Shown piece by piece: positions 63,480 through 64,000 of a DNA stretch of 64,000 nucleotides (the first letter of the stretch is position 1; the number at the start of each line of letters is the position of its first letter). Source of the DNA: Tropicimonas sp. IMCC34011 (GTDB lineage: Bacteria; Pseudomonadota; Alphaproteobacteria; Rhodobacterales; Rhodobacteraceae). The notes beneath the pieces are model-generated. The model was not told where the DNA came from. It ran no database searches and saw only the letters and a list, made by a program, of their open reading frames with translations. The stretch covers positions 558,001-622,000 of the forward strand of contig NZ_QMEJ01000001.1 of NCBI RefSeq assembly GCF_003390865.1. Direction: 5' to 3'. The position numbers and the translations under genes were made by a program.

Positions 63480-64000
63480 ATGACACAGACACTCATCCTC
63501 GGGCAGGTGCTCGACATCCAGTCGGACCCCTTCGGCAGCACGCCGGACGCGGCCAGCCGATTCGACGCCCATGGCGGTGTCCTCGTGGAGGACGGTCGCA
63601 TCCTCGCCACCGGCCCCGCCGATGAGCTGAGGTCCCGCGCGCCCCGGGCGACGATCGAGGATCACGGGCGGGGGCTGATCCTGCCGGGCTTCGTCGATGC
63701 GCATGTCCACTATCCCCAGACGGCGATCATCGCCTCATGGGGCAAGCGCCTGATCGACTGGCTGAACACCTACACCTTCCCCGAGGAGATGCGGTTCGGC
63801 GATCCGGCCTATGCGGACGAGATCGCAGAACGCTACCTCGATCTGCTGATCGCGAACGGCACCACGACCGCCTGCTCCTACTGCACGATTCATCCCGCCT
63901 CGGTGGACGCCTTCTTCGGCGCCGCCGAACGGCGCGGCATGGCCGTCGCCGCAGGGAAGACCTGCATGGACCGCAACGCGCCGGATGGGCTGCGCGATGA
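63480..64000 (+). CDS. guaD: Guanine deaminase (partial, 3' end outside window)
   Basis: The first 173 codons of an amidohydrolase of the guanine deaminase group. The metal-binding HxH is in GFVDAHVHYPQT, followed by LIDWLNTYTFPEE, the guanine deaminase hallmark, and ANGTTTACSYCTIH. It converts guanine to xanthine in purine salvage. The ATG at 63480 gives MTQTLILGQVLD, with GGAGAG upstream. The remainder lies beyond the right edge. Confidence 0.92.
   Translation, partial: MTQTLILGQVLDIQSDPFGSTPDAASRFDAHGGVLVEDGRILATGPADELRSRAPRATIEDHGRGLILPGFVDAHVHYPQTAIIASWGKRLIDWLNTYTFPEEMRFGDPAYADEIAERYLDLLIANGTTTACSYCTIHPASVDAFFGAAERRGMAVAAGKTCMDRNAPDGLRD

Overview
The window is high-GC chromosomal DNA of an alphaproteobacterium. 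Almost every protein reads like its Rhodobacterales (Rhodobacteraceae/Roseobacter group) counterpart: RpoH with an intact RpoH box, a trkAH-hfq-hflX order, nrdR-ribD, dnaG-rpoD with an acidic spacer in RpoD, DUF3572, DUF983 and DUF6476. An alphaproteobacterial LexA box (GAAC-N7-GAAC) is also present. No insertion sequence, prophage, CRISPR array, rRNA or tRNA was recognised. Genes are tightly packed, with many 1-8 bp overlaps; only two gene-free stretches exceed 300 bp (24271-24783 and 37336-37685).

1-11.4 kb: end of tgt, two Fe-S maturation proteins (SufT-like and A-type carrier) flanking an MscS channel, TfoX-N, an FAH-family enzyme, a UDP-glucuronate 4-epimerase, a DapA-like aldolase, a DJ-1/PfpI protein with a strong terminator, a PlsC-like acyltransferase and the TrkA/TrkH potassium system. 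11.5-19.2 kb: hfq, hflX, an aldo/keto reductase, a membrane-anchored penicillin-acylase-like Ntn hydrolase, a HAD protein without its catalytic aspartates, a lipoprotein and moaA. 19.3-26.4 kb: signalling and DNA repair. This part holds a response regulator with a degenerate GGDEF plus an Hpt protein, the NHEJ pair ku-ligD, and an H-NOX-like sensor with an HNOBA-GGDEF diguanylate cyclase.

26.5-37.3 kb: DMT transporter, Nudix, DUF983, a four-EF-hand secreted protein, an ECF sigma factor with two membrane partners, a PleD-like diguanylate cyclase whose receiver domains are degenerate, DUF3572, an aldo/keto reductase, an SOS-controlled ImuA-like gene, rluD and rpoH. 37.7-51.3 kb: two oxidoreductases, oligoendopeptidase F, an ATP-dependent DNA ligase with its MBL exonuclease, then the riboflavin genes ribE and ribD separated by an oppositely oriented capsule trio (kpsS, export lipoprotein, kpsC), and nrdR. 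51.5-64 kb: SDR, YjbQ and two tandem paralogous secreted proteins, rmuC, rpoD-dnaG, a half-length SoxA-like flavoprotein, 5-formyl-THF cyclo-ligase, mgtE and the start of guaD.

The most unusual content is in signalling and repair. Three c-di-GMP-type modules each have an altered sensory or catalytic part: a receiver with a GSGMY 'GGDEF', an H-NOX without the heme histidine, and a PleD-like protein without phospho-acceptors. The H-NOX operon has an alternating CCTAAC operator-like cluster in its promoter. An ImuA-like gene with a LexA box is not accompanied by imuB or dnaE2. Two separate ATP-dependent ligase systems lie 17 kb apart.
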